DNA of 32,167 bases from an uncultured Lachnospiraceae bacterium (GTDB lineage: Bacteria > Bacillota > Clostridia > Lachnospirales > Lachnospiraceae): the NCBI GenBank assembly GCA_900317915.1, contig ONIO01000004.1:1-32167 (forward strand). Reading direction: 5' to 3'. A program made the translations under genes and the position numbers. Below, piece after piece: positions 14,954 to 23,250 of this stretch (within the stretch, counting starts at the first letter, position 1; each line of letters starts with the position of its first letter). A model generated the notes under the pieces. That model was not told where the DNA came from and did not search any database. It saw nothing but the letters and a program-made list of their open reading frames with translations.

Positions 14954-15009
14954 AAAACGGAAGCGAAAATGTGCAATTTATACAAAACGGAATTGTTTGA
15001 AATGTGCAA
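14954..15009 (+). repeat. Duplicated leader element
   Basis: AAAACGGAA occurs at 14954-14962 and 14984-14992; AAATGTGCAA occurs at 14967-14976 and 15000-15009. The two imperfect copies are about three helical turns apart, between the -10 box and the ribosome binding site. They may be a paired protein-binding site or a remnant of duplication. Confidence 0.6.
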
Positions 15010-15042
15010 AGTTGCTTCCAATCGTACAAGGAGGGTTTTTGT

Positions 15043-16437
15043 ATGAAAAAGAAAGTATTATCAGTACTGTTAGTAGGGGTACTAGCAGTCGGAGCACTGG
15101 CAGGTTGCGGAAGCAAGAAGAGCAGTAGTTCTAGCGGCTCTAAGGATAAGGGAGTTGATACTTCCAAGGAAGGTGAGCATGAGCTTTCCGTATATGCTTG
15201 GGATAAGAACTTCAACATTCCAGCTCTGAAGGCTGCTGAGAAGGCTTATCAGACGAAGGATCCTGACTTCAAGCTTAACATCATCGAGCAGGGTCAGTCA
15301 TCTGATGTAGAGAATGCTATTACTAAGGCTGGTACAGCGAATGATTTCAGCAAGCTTCCAGATATCGTTCTCTTCCAGGATCATTACATTCATAAATATG
15401 TATCTGATTATCCAGATGCATTCCAGACTGTAGATGATTCCACAGCTGATTGGGCTAACCTTTCTGCAGAGAAGATTTCCTACTCTACAATTGATGGTAA
15501 GCACTATGGCTTCCCTGTAGATAACGGTGCTGTTATTACTGCATATCGTACCGATCTTCTTGAGAAGGCTGGTTACACAGTTGATCAGATGAAGGGTATC
15601 TCTTGGGATGAGTTCATCGAAATCGGTAAGAAGGTTAAGGAAGCAACTAAGGATGATACGCATCCAGATGGATACTATCTCCTGTCTATGGATGGATCTG
15701 GTAACGACTTAGTATACATGATGCTTCAGGCTGAGGGATCTTCTCAGTTCGATGAGAAGGGTAACCCAGTTCTTACATCTAACGAAAAGGTATATCAGAT
15801 TTGCGATCTTATTGTAAAGATGCAGCAGGCTGGTGTTCTTGACTTAGCTCAGGATTGGAATGAGTACACCAACAAAACAATCGTTGGTGACCAGGTTGCA
15901 GGTGTTATCAATGGTAACTGGATCATTCCTACAATGAAGCAGGTTAACGGTTCTGGCGAAGGCGGAATCGACAATACTGGTAAGTGGGCACTTACAACAA
16001 TGCCAACACTTGAAGGAAATGGTAAGGAAGGATACGCTTCTAACGGTGGTTCTTCTCTGTACCTGACAGCAGCTTGTAAGAAGGCTGATCTGGCTAAGGA
16101 TTTCCTTTCCTACACATTCGGTGGTGGTGAAGGTGCAAAGACTACTTATGATGAAGCTCTTAAAAATGGTGGTGTAATCGGAACATGGGCTAATGCGACA
16201 TCTTCTGAAGTATACAGCGCTCCAGATGCATTCTTTGGTGGTGCACCTATCTACTCTACAATCGTAGAGATGGGTACTAAGGTTCCTACAGTTAACCAGA
16301 GTGATTATCACTACGCTACTCGTGAGCAGGTTGGTAACGCAATCCAGGCTGCAATCAATGGCGATGATTTGAAGAGTGCTCTGAAGGACGCTGAGGACCA
16401 GGTTAAGACTCAGATTGAGAACGGATCTAACAAATAA
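15043..16437 (+). CDS. Sugar ABC transporter solute-binding lipoprotein
   Basis: 464 residues from ATG 15043 (ribosome binding site AAGGAGGG). The signal peptide ends in the lipobox LAGC with Cys22, so it is lipid-anchored outside the membrane. A Ser-rich linker (27-35) follows. The mature part matches extracellular solute-binding protein family 1 (carbohydrate): ELSVYAWDKNFNIPALKAAEKAYQ, later YGFPVDNGAVITAYRTDLLEKAGYT and AGVINGNWIIPTMK. Together with the two permeases and beta-galactosidase downstream it probably captures a galactoside such as lactose or a galacto-oligosaccharide (inference). Codon use is strongly biased (AAG, GGT, GTT), which fits high expression. A 12-bp hairpin follows the stop. 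Confidence 0.95.
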   Translation: MKKKVLSVLLVGVLAVGALAGCGSKKSSSSSGSKDKGVDTSKEGEHELSVYAWDKNFNIPALKAAEKAYQTKDPDFKLNIIEQGQSSDVENAITKAGTANDFSKLPDIVLFQDHYIHKYVSDYPDAFQTVDDSTADWANLSAEKISYSTIDGKHYGFPVDNGAVITAYRTDLLEKAGYTVDQMKGISWDEFIEIGKKVKEATKDDTHPDGYYLLSMDGSGNDLVYMMLQAEGSSQFDEKGNPVLTSNEKVYQICDLIVKMQQAGVLDLAQDWNEYTNKTIVGDQVAGVINGNWIIPTMKQVNGSGEGGIDNTGKWALTTMPTLEGNGKEGYASNGGSSLYLTAACKKADLAKDFLSYTFGGGEGAKTTYDEALKNGGVIGTWANATSSEVYSAPDAFFGGAPIYSTIVEMGTKVPTVNQSDYHYATREQVGNAIQAAINGDDLKSALKDAEDQVKTQIENGSNK

Positions 16438-16474
16438 TCCGATTACCAATCAAAATAGTAATGAAGTAATCTTG

Positions 16475-16507
16475 ACGGGGGATCGGATTCAAACACCGAT
16501 TCCCCGT
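16475..16507 (+). terminator. Intercistronic hairpin after solute-binding protein
   Basis: A 12-bp stem ACGGGGGATCGG/CCGATTCCCCGT with a single G-T wobble and a 9-nt loop. It is followed by TTTATAA, a poor U-tract. It more likely acts as a partial terminator or 3' mRNA stabiliser that keeps the binding protein in excess over the permeases. Confidence 0.6.
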
Positions 16508-16556
16508 TTATAAGTTAGTAACTTTTATTCCAAATACACTTAAAGGGGGAACTAAC

Positions 16557-17465
16557 GTGGAGAACAAAAAGAAAGGAATGTCTGTCTGGCAGAAGCAAAA
16601 CGCAGCAGGATGGGTATTTCTAACACCAGCGACAATAATGATTGTGTTATTGATCTTCTATCCAATGATTGAAGCTTTGATCACATCTTTCAGATGGGGT
16701 TCAGGTGTCCGTGTATATAGTCAGTGGGCTGATCCTTGGTACAAGAACTATGTAAATATGTTCCATAACAAGGTATTTATGCAGACCGTTGGTAATACAT
16801 TCTTCTACCTGATCATCCAGGTGCCAATCATGCTGGTCCTTGCGATTTTGCTGGCACAGTTATTGAACAACAAGGACCTAAAGTTCAAGGGATTCTTTAG
16901 AACAATGGTATTCTTACCATGTGCAACATCCCTGGTGTCTTACTCACTGATTTTCCAGTCTATGTTCCAGAAGACAGGTCTGTTTAACATCATCTTAAAT
17001 AAATTAGGCATCTTCCATGGAAACTATGCTTTCCTGCAGAATACCTGGTCTGCAAGATTTGTTATTATCATCGCCCTAATCTGGAGATGGACCGGATACA
17101 ACATGGTATTCTATCTGGCAGGTCTTCAGAATATCGAATATTCCGTATATGAAGCTGCAAAGATTGACGGAGCAAATGGCTGGAAGATTTTCTGGAATAT
17201 GACCGTACCTCTTCTGAAGCCAACCATCATTATGACATTCATTATGTCTATCAATGGTACACTTCAGTTATTCGATGAGTCCTATAACTTAACAAAGGGT
17301 GGCCCATCCGGAACAACTATGACCATGTCTCATTATGTATATAATCAGGCATACGGTAATAACGCAGGGCAGTTTGCTGTTGCGTGTGCAATGTCATTCT
17401 TCATCTTCGTTCTGGTAGCTATTCTGGCCTTCATTAACATGAAAGTAGGTGATACACGTGACTAA
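16557..17465 (+). CDS. Sugar ABC transporter permease (MalF/LacF type)
   Basis: 302 residues, GTG start with AAGGGGGA at 16542-16549. A binding-protein-dependent transport permease with six predicted membrane segments; the first is about 20-42. The cytoplasmic EAA loop, which contacts the ATPase, is EAAKIDGANGWKIFWNMTVP starting at residue 199. It pairs with the next gene as a heterodimer channel and overlaps it by 8 bases. Confidence 0.94.
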   Translation: MENKKKGMSVWQKQNAAGWVFLTPATIMIVLLIFYPMIEALITSFRWGSGVRVYSQWADPWYKNYVNMFHNKVFMQTVGNTFFYLIIQVPIMLVLAILLAQLLNNKDLKFKGFFRTMVFLPCATSLVSYSLIFQSMFQKTGLFNIILNKLGIFHGNYAFLQNTWSARFVIIIALIWRWTGYNMVFYLAGLQNIEYSVYEAAKIDGANGWKIFWNMTVPLLKPTIIMTFIMSINGTLQLFDESYNLTKGGPSGTTMTMSHYVYNQAYGNNAGQFAVACAMSFFIFVLVAILAFINMKVGDTRD

Positions 17466-18282
17466 GAATAAATCACATATCCAGCGCCGTTTGATTCCAA
17501 GTTATATCTTCTTGATTATCTGGTCATTTATCTCAGTATTTCCTCTGTATTGGATGATTGCTGGTGCAACCAACACTACACAGGATGTATCACGTGCAAA
17601 GCTTACACTTGGAACTCATGCTGCAGACAACTTTAATAAACTCCTGGAGGACAGTGATCTCTGGGGAAATATGGGAAATTCCTTCTTTTATGCAATTATT
17701 CAGACAGTACTCTGCCTGTTTATCTGCTCATTAGCAGGATACGGATTTGAGTTATATCATGATAAGGCTAAGGATAGATTATTCGCTTTTCTCCTTCTTG
17801 GTATGATGATTCCTCCAGTATCTACAATGATTCCTCTGTATCGAATGATGACGAAGCTTTCCTTCCAGGATACTGTTTGGGGATTTGTAATTCCTGGTAT
17901 TGCAACACCATTCATGATCATGATGTTCCGACAGAATTCTCGTAACTTCCCAGTAGATATCCTGGAAGCAGCAAGACTTGATGGATTAAGTGAGTTTGCA
18001 ATCTTCTTCCGTATGTATCTCCCTGTAATGAAGTCCACATATGCAGCAGCTGCTGTAATCACATTCATGAATGCATGGAATGCATATATGTGGCCAAAGA
18101 TCATTATGAGTGACAATTCAACACAGACAATGCCTATGTTGATTGCTAATCTGGCATCTGGTTATGTCATTGACTATGGTGAATTGATGATGGGCGTACT
18201 GTTCTGTTCAATTCCTACAATGATTATATTCTTCTTACTGCAGAAGCAGTTCGCAGAAGGTATTACAGGTGCTGTAAAGTAA
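17458..18282 (+). CDS. Sugar ABC transporter permease (MalG/LacG type)
   Basis: 274 residues from the GTG at 17458; AGTAGGTG sits at workable distance upstream. A GTG nine bases earlier (17449) is the alternative. Six membrane segments are expected; the EAA loop is EAARLDGLSEFAIFFRMYLP from residue 170. It completes the membrane channel. No ATPase gene lies in this cluster; the MsmX-type ATPase at 23251-24360 is the obvious candidate to power it. Confidence 0.94.
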   Translation: MTKNKSHIQRRLIPSYIFLIIWSFISVFPLYWMIAGATNTTQDVSRAKLTLGTHAADNFNKLLEDSDLWGNMGNSFFYAIIQTVLCLFICSLAGYGFELYHDKAKDRLFAFLLLGMMIPPVSTMIPLYRMMTKLSFQDTVWGFVIPGIATPFMIMMFRQNSRNFPVDILEAARLDGLSEFAIFFRMYLPVMKSTYAAAAVITFMNAWNAYMWPKIIMSDNSTQTMPMLIANLASGYVIDYGELMMGVLFCSIPTMIIFFLLQKQFAEGITGAVK

Positions 18283-18317
18283 TTCGCTTCGTAATACGAA
18301 CTGAAATAAAACTTACT

Positions 18318-18345
18318 GTTGCGGAGTACTTCGGTATTCCGCAAC
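18318..18345 (+). promoter_or_regulatory. Stable UUCG hairpin before lacZ
   Basis: A 12-bp stem GTTGCGGAGTAC/GTATTCCGCAAC (one G-T wobble) capped by a C(TTCG)G tetraloop, an unusually stable RNA hairpin. The downstream stretch TCTATTATT is a poor U-tract. It probably acts as attenuator or processing/stability element between permease and beta-galactosidase genes. Confidence 0.65.
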
Positions 18346-18374
18346 TCTATTATTAGAAAGAATTAGGAGTGACT

Positions 18375-21300
18375 ATGAAAGAATTCCGATACGATATAGT
18401 GAGGAATCCTGAAATATTTCAAGAAAATCGATTAGCGGCACATTCTGATCATCCATACTTTAAAAAGAAAAATGCAGCCTATGATGATCTCTCTACATTC
18501 AGATTCAGCCTAAATGGAATATGGAAGTTTGCCTATGCTAGAAACGAAGCAGAATCTGTAAAAGAGTTTTATCAAGTAGATTATGACTGTAACTACTGGG
18601 ATAATATTCGCGTACCAGGCCATATCCAGATGCAGGGATACGATAAGCCACAATATGTGAATACTCAATATCCATGGGATGGACATGAATTAATCGAGCC
18701 AGGGGAGATACCTACTCGTTTTAACCCAACAGCTAGTTATGTGAAGTATTTTACGGTTCCAGAAACTATGAAGAATCAACCACTCTACATCTCCTTCCAG
18801 GGAGTAGAAAGTGGCTTTGCGCTGTGGCTGAACGGTGAATACATTGGATATAGTGAAGATAGTTTCACACCATCCGAGTTCGAACTGACACCATACTTAG
18901 TGGAGGGTGAAAATAAGCTCTCTGTGAAGGTTTTCAAGTGGACGGCTGGAAGCTGGTGTGAGGATCAGGATATGTTCCGATTCTCTGGTATCTTCCGTGA
19001 TGTATACCTATTTACTATTCCAGAAGTACATGTCTGGGATATGAAGATCCAGACGAATCTCAAAAATAAGGATACTGCAGCTGACCTTGTCATTGATATG
19101 GATGCCACGAACAGCGGTAACTATCAAATGGAACTCCTTGGTCCAGACGGCGATGTTGTAATTAATGGAAATGGCACACTAGAAAAGAAAAACCATGTTG
19201 TAATTCCGGTTCAAGAACCGCTTCTATGGAGTGCAGAGCAGCCATTTCTCTATGAACTTCGCATTTCTATCTTTGATGCTCGAAATGAATTCCAGGAAGT
19301 GATAGTGGAAAAGGTGGGATTCAGACGCTTTGAGATGATTGATAACATCATGCACATCAATGGAAAGCGTATTGTATTCCGTGGCGTAAATCGCCATGAA
19401 TTTAGCTCAGATCATGGTCGTGCTCTATCTGTGGATGATATCCGTAAGGACATTATTACCATGAAGCAGAATAATATCAATGCAATCCGTACCAGTCATT
19501 ATCCAAACAGAACAGAGATCTATCGTCTTTGTGATGAGTATGGACTATACATGATTGACGAGACCAATCTCGAGACCCATGGTACCTGGGATGTAATCAT
19601 GGAAGGAATTCGTGATATTGAAACAGCTGTTCCTGGCAATCGTCCTGAGTACCAGAAACTGATTCTGGATCGTGCAAATAGCATGTATCAAAGAGATAAG
19701 AATCACCCAAGTATCCTGATCTGGTCCTGCGGAAATGAATCCTTTGGTGGAAAGGATATTGATGAAATGTCCAAATCCTTCCATAAATGGGACCCTACTC
19801 GTCTGGTTCACTATGAGGGCGTTTTTAATGATAGACGCTATCCTGATATCTCTGATATGGAAAGTACCATGTATGCAACAGTAAATGATATCAAGGAATG
19901 GCTCAGTGTTCATAGAGACAAGCCATATATCAACTGTGAGTATACCCATGCTATGGGTAACTCTTGTGGAGCTATGTATAAATACACAGATCTCACAAGA
20001 GAAGAGCCTCTATTCCAGGGCGGATTTATCTGGGATTTCATTGATCAGTCAATCACGAAAACTGACCGCTATGGAAGAGAATTCCAGGCGTATGGTGGCG
20101 ACTTTGATGATCGCCCTGCAGATTATAGCTTTAGCGGAGATGGAATCTGCTATGGTAAGGACCGTGATCCTTCACCAAAGATGCAGGAAGTAAAGTTCAA
20201 TTATCAATCCATTCGAATTGATGTGGAAAAGGACAAATATACTGTTCATAACGATAATCTCTTTACGAATACGGATGTTTATGACTGTGAGATTATCTTA
20301 GAGAGAGATGGTGAGTTTGTAGATGGCTATCTCACCAATGTATCCGTTGCGCCTCTTTCTAGTGATACATTTGAAATCCCATTTACCATTCCTGAGGATG
20401 AAGGTGAGTATGTTATCACTGTATCCTTTGTATTAGCAGAGGATGAATTGTGGGCAGATCGGGGACATGAAGTCGCCTATGGACAGGGTGTGATCGATCA
20501 GACAGCAATAAAAGAGAACGCAAAAGAGGAACTGATTGTCATCGATGGATGGAAAAACCTGGGTGTCAGAGGTAAGAACTTTGAAGTTCTATTCTCAAGA
20601 CTGTTTGGCGGATTATCCTCTTATGTCTATGGCGGCAAGGAAATGTTTAAGACCATGCCAAAGCCAAACTTCTGGCGTGCCATGACAGAGAATGATATGG
20701 CAAACCAGCTTCCATTCCGTACAGGACAGTGGAAGGCTGCATCTATGTATGCGTCCCATAAGTACCATCATGGACGTCGCATGGACAATTATGAGGTCGA
20801 GAAGGCAAAGGATCATGTATCCGTAACCTTTAACTATCACCTGCCAACAACTCCAGAAATGGATTGTAAGGTTATCTATAAGGTATATGGAGATGGAGAA
20901 ATCAAGGTTATCCAGGAGATGGATCCATCCGATCAGGTTGGTCAGTTACCAGAATTCAGTATGATGTTTGGTATGGATGCAGACTTCAAACATCTGGAAT
21001 GGTATGGTAAAGGACCAGAGGAAACCTATGTAGATAAGCCCCATGGAAAAATCGGTATCTTCGAAAATGAAGTAGCTGATAATATGGCTAAATATCTGGT
21101 TCCACAGGAATGTGGTTTTAAGACAGATGTACGCTTTGCAAGGGTAACAGATGATATGGGAAGAGGAATCCAGTTTAACTGCAATCATCTTGGATTCTCA
21201 GCATTACCATATACACCACAGGAAATTGATAATGCCCTCCATCAAAATGAATTACCACTTCCTCTTTACACATGGATAAGAGTTGGTAATCAGATGGGTG

Positions 21301-21398
21301 TTGCAGGCGATGATACATGGGGTTCATTAACCCAGCCGGAGTTCTTAATTGATAACTCCAAAAAGCTTCGGATTGAGTTCTCTTTTAAGGGAATTTAA
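18375..21398 (+). CDS. lacZ: Beta-galactosidase (GH2, LacZ type)
   Basis: 1007 residues from ATG 18375 (AGGAG at 18365-18369); an overlapping GTG at 18369 is rejected because it sits within the ribosome binding site. A glycoside hydrolase family 2 enzyme of E. coli LacZ length that splits terminal beta-galactosides; cytoplasmic, as no signal peptide is seen. The sugar-binding domain has GYSEDSFTPSEFELT and WCEDQDMFRFSGIFRDVYL; FRGVNRHEF starts the catalytic barrel. The acid/base is Glu455 in SCGNESFGG and the nucleophile is Glu522 in INCEYTHAMGNS. The C-terminal domain 5 (TENDMANQL..., EWYGKGPEETYVDKPHG) is complete. It digests what the upstream transporter brings in. Confidence 0.97.
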   Translation: MKEFRYDIVRNPEIFQENRLAAHSDHPYFKKKNAAYDDLSTFRFSLNGIWKFAYARNEAESVKEFYQVDYDCNYWDNIRVPGHIQMQGYDKPQYVNTQYPWDGHELIEPGEIPTRFNPTASYVKYFTVPETMKNQPLYISFQGVESGFALWLNGEYIGYSEDSFTPSEFELTPYLVEGENKLSVKVFKWTAGSWCEDQDMFRFSGIFRDVYLFTIPEVHVWDMKIQTNLKNKDTAADLVIDMDATNSGNYQMELLGPDGDVVINGNGTLEKKNHVVIPVQEPLLWSAEQPFLYELRISIFDARNEFQEVIVEKVGFRRFEMIDNIMHINGKRIVFRGVNRHEFSSDHGRALSVDDIRKDIITMKQNNINAIRTSHYPNRTEIYRLCDEYGLYMIDETNLETHGTWDVIMEGIRDIETAVPGNRPEYQKLILDRANSMYQRDKNHPSILIWSCGNESFGGKDIDEMSKSFHKWDPTRLVHYEGVFNDRRYPDISDMESTMYATVNDIKEWLSVHRDKPYINCEYTHAMGNSCGAMYKYTDLTREEPLFQGGFIWDFIDQSITKTDRYGREFQAYGGDFDDRPADYSFSGDGICYGKDRDPSPKMQEVKFNYQSIRIDVEKDKYTVHNDNLFTNTDVYDCEIILERDGEFVDGYLTNVSVAPLSSDTFEIPFTIPEDEGEYVITVSFVLAEDELWADRGHEVAYGQGVIDQTAIKENAKEELIVIDGWKNLGVRGKNFEVLFSRLFGGLSSYVYGGKEMFKTMPKPNFWRAMTENDMANQLPFRTGQWKAASMYASHKYHHGRRMDNYEVEKAKDHVSVTFNYHLPTTPEMDCKVIYKVYGDGEIKVIQEMDPSDQVGQLPEFSMMFGMDADFKHLEWYGKGPEETYVDKPHGKIGIFENEVADNMAKYLVPQECGFKTDVRFARVTDDMGRGIQFNCNHLGFSALPYTPQEIDNALHQNELPLPLYTWIRVGNQMGVAGDDTWGSLTQPEFLIDNSKKLRIEFSFKGI

Positions 21399-21436
21399 TC
21401 ATAGAAATACCTTTAAGTGTATGTAGTATAGGAAGA

Positions 21437-21465
21437 GGAGAGATGGGAAACCATGTCTCCTTTTT
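21437..21465 (+). terminator. Terminator of lacZ operon
   Basis: GGAGAGATGG pairs with CCATGTCTCC (one G-G mismatch) around a GAAA tetraloop, followed by five T (21461-21465). Confidence 0.85.
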
Positions 21466-21510
21466 CTATGGAAATACTTGACGCTTTTTTGAATCGAAGA
21501 ACGAAAGAAT

Positions 21511-21544
21511 CATGAATTAGATCATGGTCATATTGAAGTATAAT
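21511..21544 (+). promoter_or_regulatory. Probable promoter of DUF6106-like gene
   Basis: TATAAT at 21539-21544 with no good -35. An inverted repeat CATGA-6-TCATG (21511-21526) occupies the place of the -35 box, so control by a DNA-binding protein is possible. Confidence 0.45.
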
Positions 21545-21593
21545 GCCTATTCGGTTATGATAAAGGAAATATATTTTTTGGAGGTTTTACATC

Positions 21594-22154
21594 ATGTATC
21601 AGCAGGATTTTTTCTATGAACACACAGTAAATCGACAGATGCCTGGAAGCATTCGTGTCATTGCTATTATCTCAATGGTATTAGCAGTATTAAATGGTCT
21701 CGTTGGTCTGGCAACTCTTGTAATTGGTGGAGTGATTCTGCTGATTCCAGCAATTCTCTTTGGTATTATTTCCTACTTTCAGTTCCAGAATACAAATATG
21801 TCCTTTGACTATGCATACACCAATGGTGAAATTGATATTGCAAGGGTTACCGGGGGTAGGAAAAGAAAACTGGTACTGTCTATTTTTGAAAAAGACATTG
21901 TTGTCATCGCACCATCTCGTACCGATCCAGTTGCACCATATATCGGAAAGCATATGCCAGTTAAGGACTGTAGCTCTCATGTGCCTGAAGAAAAGTATTA
22001 TGTAATGATCTGTAAGGATGAATCCAGTGATCATGAGGTGAAGGTAATCTGCCAGCCAGGAATCGAGATCCTGGCTATTCTAAATAGAATGCTTCCATCA
22101 AAAGTATACCTTAGCGATGAGGATAAAGCATTAGCTCGTGAGATGGGATTATAA
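21594..22154 (+). CDS. DUF6106-like membrane protein
   Basis: 186 residues, TTTGGAGG ribosome binding site. A short N-terminal stretch is followed by two membrane segments (about 20-41 and 43-63) with a very short turn between them. A soluble domain follows: FDYAYTNGEIDIARVTGGRKRKLVLSIF, where the strand order and the basic RKRK resemble the DUF6106 family common in Lachnospiraceae. The C-terminus resembles a small cytoplasmic lipid- or nucleotide-type domain but I recognise no motif. Function unknown. Its own promoter and lack of a close partner suggest a single-gene unit. Confidence 0.9.
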   Translation: MYQQDFFYEHTVNRQMPGSIRVIAIISMVLAVLNGLVGLATLVIGGVILLIPAILFGIISYFQFQNTNMSFDYAYTNGEIDIARVTGGRKRKLVLSIFEKDIVVIAPSRTDPVAPYIGKHMPVKDCSSHVPEEKYYVMICKDESSDHEVKVICQPGIEILAILNRMLPSKVYLSDEDKALAREMGL

Positions 22155-22164
22155 TTATTGTTTT

Positions 22165-22198
22165 ATACATTCATATAAATAATGAAACTATGTATTTT
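22165..22198. terminator. Weak AT-rich hairpin between convergent genes
   Basis: ATACATTCAT (22165-22174) pairs imperfectly with ATGAA..ATGTAT (22182-22195), then TTTT. Low stability; only its position between two converging genes argues for a terminator. Confidence 0.35.
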
Positions 22199-22210
22199 AA
22201 CAAATGATAA

Positions 22211-23125
22211 TTACATATTCTTATTATAATCGAGGTACTCTGTAAGAAGCATACCCATCTTACAAGAGACGGCATCATCAAAGTCTCTTAAGTCTAGACC
22301 AGTTGTCTTATGGAACTTATCTAGACGATAAACTAAAGTATTTCTATGGAGATAGAGAAGTCTGGCAGTTTCAGCAATATTTAATCCTGTAGAGAAGAAG
22401 GTATTAATTGTATTTCTGGTCTCACTATCAAGTGAAGAGAAGTCAATGCCTGGCAAGGTCTCTTTCAAGTAGGATTCACATGCCTCATTAGGTAGACTTG
22501 AGATTAGTTTACCTAGTCCTAACTGATGATAATTATAAAGTCGATCAGAGGAATAGAAGGTCATACCAATCTCCATGGCAAGAGTTAAATTGCGGTAGGA
22601 AGTAGGTAAGGCTTCAAAGTCTCTTGTGGACTGGTCGAAGGAAATACGGACTGGAGTCATAGCTTCAGAAGAGAGTGTATTTTCAATCTGACTGGCAAAG
22701 TCCTGCATGGAATCTGCATCTGCAAGAGAACTGGTGAGATGAACAATTACCAATTCTGTATCGCTTACCTGTAAAAATTCTGAGGTAGATCGGTCAATGA
22801 ACTCTGAAAGAATCGATAGCACACTATCATCCTCATTATATGGTCGGTCAAAGCGTAAGAGATAAAGGTTCACATACAGGTCCGTATCAAAATGGTAGTG
22901 ATGCAAACTGGACTTGGCCTCTGATGCTGTAATATGTCCATTCAGGTAGCGAAGGAAGATGCTATTACGAGATGCGGATACCTGGTTTGTGCTGTAGGTT
23001 TCTAGTAGTTTATTTAGTTTTTGCTCTAACTCCTGGTCAGAAAGCTCATTCTCTTCGATGGAGAAGGGAATTCCAGTGAGTTCCTTCAGTTTTTCGATTA
23101 GGTTTATATTTGTCTCAGAAATCAT
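22211..23125 (-). CDS. CdaR/PucR-type transcriptional regulator
   Basis: 304 residues. The C-terminal PucR-type helix-turn-helix is clear: LNIAETARLLYLHRNTLVYRLDKF at about 248-271, then GLDLRDFDDAVSCKMGMLL. The N-terminal and middle parts (about 60-190) resemble the degenerate GGDEF-like sensor region of CdaR proteins, without catalytic residues. These regulators often control uptake and use of organic acids, purines or sugars; the target here is unknown. Ribosome binding site AGGGGA on the minus strand. It follows the MsmX-type gene on the same strand but behind a terminator, so it is probably a separate unit. Confidence 0.92.
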   Translation of the reverse strand: MISETNINLIEKLKELTGIPFSIEENELSDQELEQKLNKLLETYSTNQVSASRNSIFLRYLNGHITASEAKSSLHHYHFDTDLYVNLYLLRFDRPYNEDDSVLSILSEFIDRSTSEFLQVSDTELVIVHLTSSLADADSMQDFASQIENTLSSEAMTPVRISFDQSTRDFEALPTSYRNLTLAMEIGMTFYSSDRLYNYHQLGLGKLISSLPNEACESYLKETLPGIDFSSLDSETRNTINTFFSTGLNIAETARLLYLHRNTLVYRLDKFHKTTGLDLRDFDDAVSCKMGMLLTEYLDYNKNM

Positions 23126-23187
23126 AATATCCCCTACAAATGAATTGTATAATACATTACCTGTCTATTATAAGTGACTTGGGTGGA

Positions 23188-23222
23188 ATAAAAAAGGCAT
23201 CGGACATAAAATCCGATGCCTT
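23188..23222 (-). terminator. Terminator of MsmX-type ATPase gene
   Basis: An exact 11-bp inverted repeat AAGGCATCGGA/TCCGATGCCTT (23194-23204 with 23212-23222). On the minus strand it is followed by TTTTTT, so it ends the ATPase transcript ahead of the CdaR-type gene. Confidence 0.9.
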
Positions 23223-23250
23223 CATAATTATTCTAGATGTCTAGTTCAAA

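Noticed and set aside
23140..23180. Promoter of the CdaR/PucR-type gene
   Set aside because: A minus-strand TATAAT exists (plus 23167-23172) but the expected -35 position falls in the terminator A-run; too weak to list.
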